NCBI GenBank assembly: GCA_003508835.1 | Contig: PUFA01000072.1 | Coordinates: 1,426,001-1,490,000 of the forward strand | Source: Eonycteris spelaea | Taxonomy: Eukaryota; Chordata; Mammalia; Chiroptera; Pteropodidae | Reading direction: 5' to 3' | Length of the DNA stretch: 64,000 nt | Part shown: one piece after another, positions 60,901 through 64,000 of the stretch | Numbering within the stretch: the first letter of the stretch is position 1 | Layout of the letters: each line of letters opens with the position of its first letter | Made by a program: the position numbers and the translations under genes | Notes under the pieces: generated by a model | What the model saw: only the letters and a program-made list of their open reading frames with translations | Database searches by the model: none | Told to the model about the DNA's origin: nothing

Positions 60901-61574
60901 ATCTTCAAAAACCTCTACCTGATTATTAAGTTAATACAGAAAGTGGAAAACATTACCCTCTTTGTGTCCAGGAATAGCCAAATCGGATTACTGTGTGTTC
61001 ATAGAATAGAGTGACTGTTCACAGCCTGGGCTACCTGGGCCCCCTGGAGGTTCGTGGATGGCTGTTAGGTGACCCATGAACCTCCTCTGATTATGTGCAA
61101 ATGTGGATTTTTCTGGAGAGAGGATCTAAAGCTCTCCTTACAGAACCCAAAAGGTTCAGAACTGTCATGATCAAAGAATTATGGGCTGCGAAACAGCTCA
61201 AAGAGGTCAGATCTTTTCAACCTGGGGGGACAAGGGCTGATGGAGGAAGACTCAAAGCACAGATAGGGCACCCAAGGGCCACAGTGCCAAATCCCTAAAC
61301 CCCAAACGAAGGGGCCTGCTCCCCTACCTTGAGCCACCAGTCAGCGGATGCCAATGCTCCCTCGGAAGATGAGGCATTCTGGCTCAGCCAGCCACTTGGC
61401 CCTTAACCTGGAAATGACTCAGAAAGAAAGGTGGGGCGGGGGAGGGGAGAAAGGAAGAACCACCCGCTATTGTCAGGAAAATTACAGGGAGCCACTAAGC
61501 ATGGAGTTCCCACTGATGCTGGCCTATCTTCTCCTGTGAATCTCAAGCATCTCCAAGTTCAGTCTGAGTCCCCT

Positions 61575-62180
61575 TCAATGAGACATTTATTGAGCACCTG
61601 TGCCAGGTGCTGGGCCTACAAGGTGAATACGAAATCATCTCTGATGTCTTCGACTGTGCAGGCTGATGAAGACCCAGATAACTGGGGTACAGTGATGGAG
61701 ACACCAAGAGGAAGGGCCCAGGAGAGGCCCAGGAAAGTCTGAAGGAAGTGACTCGTGAACTGAGCCTTGGACCAGGCCAAGAACAGGGGTGATCCAGGCA
61801 GGAGAACAACATGTACCAGGGCACAGGGCATGAGAAATCGAAGCATCCAGGCACAGTTACAGGAACCGGAGTGTGGGGCTGGAGGGGCCAGGTGGGAAGT
61901 GCCAGGACGGAGGGCCTTGCCTGCTGTGCTGACAAGGTGGTCTCTACCCTGAGGGTCTTTATCCTGAGGATCTTTATCCTGAGCGGGGTGACAGGATGAC
62001 ACTGGAACTTTAGAAATATCACTGTGGGCTGGAAGAAGAGACCAGAGGCTTACAAACAGCTTGGACAGGGGTTCGGGTGATAGCTCATGAGGTCTGAGCT
62101 AGGGCAGGTGCAGTGGGAATGAAGGGGCGGACTTGGGAAATATTTAGTGGACATGAAAGGACTTATTTGGGGATGTGATG
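61575..62180. mobile_element. Ancient interspersed repeat, family not named
   Basis: 'tttattgagcacctgtgcca', 'ggtgctgggcctacaaggtg' and then G-rich sequence ('caggagaacaacatgtacca', 'cagggcacagggcatgagaa') show the layout seen at 45.9-46.4 kb. It contains a triple 15-bp repeat at 61941-61985. G/A-rich sequence of the same kind continues to about 63.4 kb. Confidence 0.5.
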
Positions 62181-62305
62181 AAAAGGTTCTGGGATTAGCA
62201 GTGGTGATGTCTGCACAACATTATGAATGCACTAAATATCATTAATCATAAATACATTTTACATTATATGTATTTTATTACAACTGCAAAAAAAATAAGA
62301 CTTGT
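62180..62305 (+). mobile_element. Old L1 3'-end fragment
   Basis: 'aaaaggttctgggattagca', 'gtggtgatgtctgcacaaca', 'ttatgaatgcactaaatatc' and an A run (62288-62296) match old L1 3' ends. Confidence 0.75.
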
Positions 62306-63884
62306 TTGTTTGGATATGGGGCTTGAGGAAAAGAGTAGAACACAAGGTTCCTGGATTAAGTATCCAGGAGGACACAGGTGCCAGCAAGTAAAATAGAGAA
62401 CGCCAGTAAAAGATAAGGGTGAAAAAAGTCATGGTGAGAGGCCTGAGAGGTGACTAGGAGGAGATGTCACCTACTGGCCCCACACCATGCTCAGGGGAGA
62501 GGCAGGGCTCAGCTGGACCAGGGAAGTATGTGGCGGTGTAGAGAGGGGGTGTCGAACTCCAGAGAGGATAAGACCAGGGAGCCTGCAAAGAGCAGAGGAT
62601 GCAGGGAGTTCAGACTCCAGAAAGCCCATATGTCCCTGGGGAAGGGAGGAGAGCTTGTGAGGGATGTAAGAGAATGCCAGGGAAGAGGGTCCAGGAGGCC
62701 AAGGAAGGAGGCTTCATGAAAAGGCAGCAGAGGGCCGCAAAGCTAAGGGTTAGCGTGCCCATGGCACTTGGCATCAGGAGGTCCAGGAGAGGATTCCGTG
62801 GGGGCCCTGGCCAGGCTGCTGAGTGAGAGGTGATGGAGAGGCGGGGAAGCAGAGACAGTGAGTATAAAACAGCCTTCGGAGAAATCTGACTAAGGAAGGG
62901 AGTGGATAGATAGAAGACACAAGATAAATGGAGGGGGTGGGTTGTGTGTGATTTTTCTCTTTCCAAAAGAAACAAAAGCTACCAATCTTGTCTATAGACT
63001 GAAGGGAAAGAGCCAGAAAGGAGGGGAGGGAGGGGGCACAGCAGGGAAGACACTAAAAGTGGAGTGAAAGCTAAATAAATGATAGCGTGAGATCCTGGGG
63101 GGCAATGTGAGGGCTGGGCTCAGGGCCCAGGTGGACAAGATGGCCTGGTCAGCACAGAGGCAGACATCTCTGAAGCGAGGGAAGCAGGGAGGATGGGTGG
63201 AGAGGCAGATAAGCCTGTAGCCAGGGCAGGGCGGGAAGTCAAGGGAGTTCCCTCCAGACAGCACTGTTTTCTAGGTGAAGATGAAGCTGAAGTCATCTCC
63301 TGAGGAGGCGGGTGGGCTGGAGGGTGAAGGCCTGAGATAGAGGAGTGGAAAGGGCCAGGGCTGATCGAGCACCTCAGCCACAGAGAACAGGCCATGTGAA
63401 GAAAGCACACAGGCCACGCATATCAAACGCCCTGTCAGTGTGGTCTGGGGTGGCTTAACAGGAGACCTGGATCCTTGCTCCTACTCTAACACCGAGTGTC
63501 GACCATGCGTAAATACCCGTGGCCTCCGGGCCCCAGTTTCCTCAAGTGTGAAACAAGGCGGAGGCCTGAGGAAGCAGTGGGAGAGTCTCCTGCTCTACGT
63601 CCTACAGTTGGAAGGTCTTTCCTGAAGGTACAAAGACTTTTCTCTAGGAACCCTCCGGAAGGGAGCGATTTACTTCCATCTGAGGTAGGGAAGCAGATGG
63701 GAGAGACTGGAGGTCCCGGGAAACAGGATGCGGACAGCGAAGACACAGAAGCCCAGACGCATGTGCGTGTTGGCGGGGTGTGGTCTGGACGAGAGATGGA
63801 GGTGGTGGGCCGGAGCGGGCAGAGGGGGTGTGGAGCAGGAGCTGTGAAGGTGGCAGGACAGGGACCAGGCATAGTAATCCATTA

Positions 63885-64000
63885 TTTATTAACCACCACA
63901 TGCAGGGCAGGCCAGTCGCCTCCTTTTATCTAATCTCACCCTCACACTGACTCTGAGACTGATTCTCTTATCATCTCCACTTTACAGATTGGAGAAAGAG
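63885..64000 (+). mobile_element. MIR-type fragment, cut by the window edge
   Basis: 'taatctcaccctcacactga ... cttatcatctccactttaca ... gattggagaaagag' follows a MIR 3' region and runs off the window. Confidence 0.55.

Larger units (their letters stand above)
56217..64000 (-). other. Intron or 5' flank upstream of the PECAM1 Ig1 exon
   Basis: 7.8 kb with MIR, MaLR LTR and L1 fragments and G/A-rich ancient repeat sequence from about 61.6 to 63.4 kb. The signal-peptide exon and the roughly 27-bp exon that precede Ig1 in human were looked for by eye and not found. The second is too short and variable for a confident visual match. Confidence 0.65.

Overview
This is mammalian nuclear DNA. It has long introns, dense interspersed repeats (L1, L2, MIR, MER5/MER20-type hAT elements, MaLR LTRs), CA/GT/GA microsatellites and GT-AG spliced exons. 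The only gene I can support is PECAM1 (CD31, platelet endothelial cell adhesion molecule), on the minus strand. Thirteen of its exons were found by reading the minus strand and matching splice sites, intron phases and remembered family sequence. They are the six Ig-domain exons, the transmembrane exon, five cytoplasmic exons including both ITIM exons, and the last exon with the 3' UTR. The 5' end (promoter, signal-peptide exons) was not found and probably lies in or beyond the right-hand 8 kb. One short cytoplasmic exon (about 23 bp in human) was not located.

Layout from left to right: 1-13.9 kb is intergenic, 3' of PECAM1. By conserved gene order in mammals the next gene on that side should be TEX2, but nothing of it is seen. 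This part holds L1, L2, MER20, MaLR and MIR fragments, a 105-bp GA tract and a 5S rRNA retro-fragment inserted in an L1. 13.95-15.0 kb is the PECAM1 3' UTR and last exon. 15-29.1 kb is a long intron. 29.1-40.5 kb holds the cytoplasmic, transmembrane and membrane-proximal Ig exons. 40.5-56.2 kb holds Ig domains 5 to 1, separated by introns of 1.3 to 3.4 kb. 56.2-64 kb is the intron 5' of the first Ig exon and is repeat-rich.

The Ig exons all have phase 1-1 boundaries, as is usual for Ig-superfamily genes, and both ITIM motifs (VEYTEV and TVYSEI) are preserved. However, five of the exons carry small indels that break the reading frame: Ig1, Ig3, Ig5, Ig6 (two) and the last exon. Splice sites, UTR and the other exons look healthy. 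I read this mainly as an error-prone assembly, with real gene decay or polymorphism as the alternative. It is the observation most worth checking.

The species is not certain. I see no young lineage-specific SINE of the primate, rodent, carnivore, ruminant or horse type. There are two retroposed 5S rRNA copies. That combination fits a laurasiatherian and would be compatible with a fruit bat, but this is a guess. I found no clearly novel biological system in the window.
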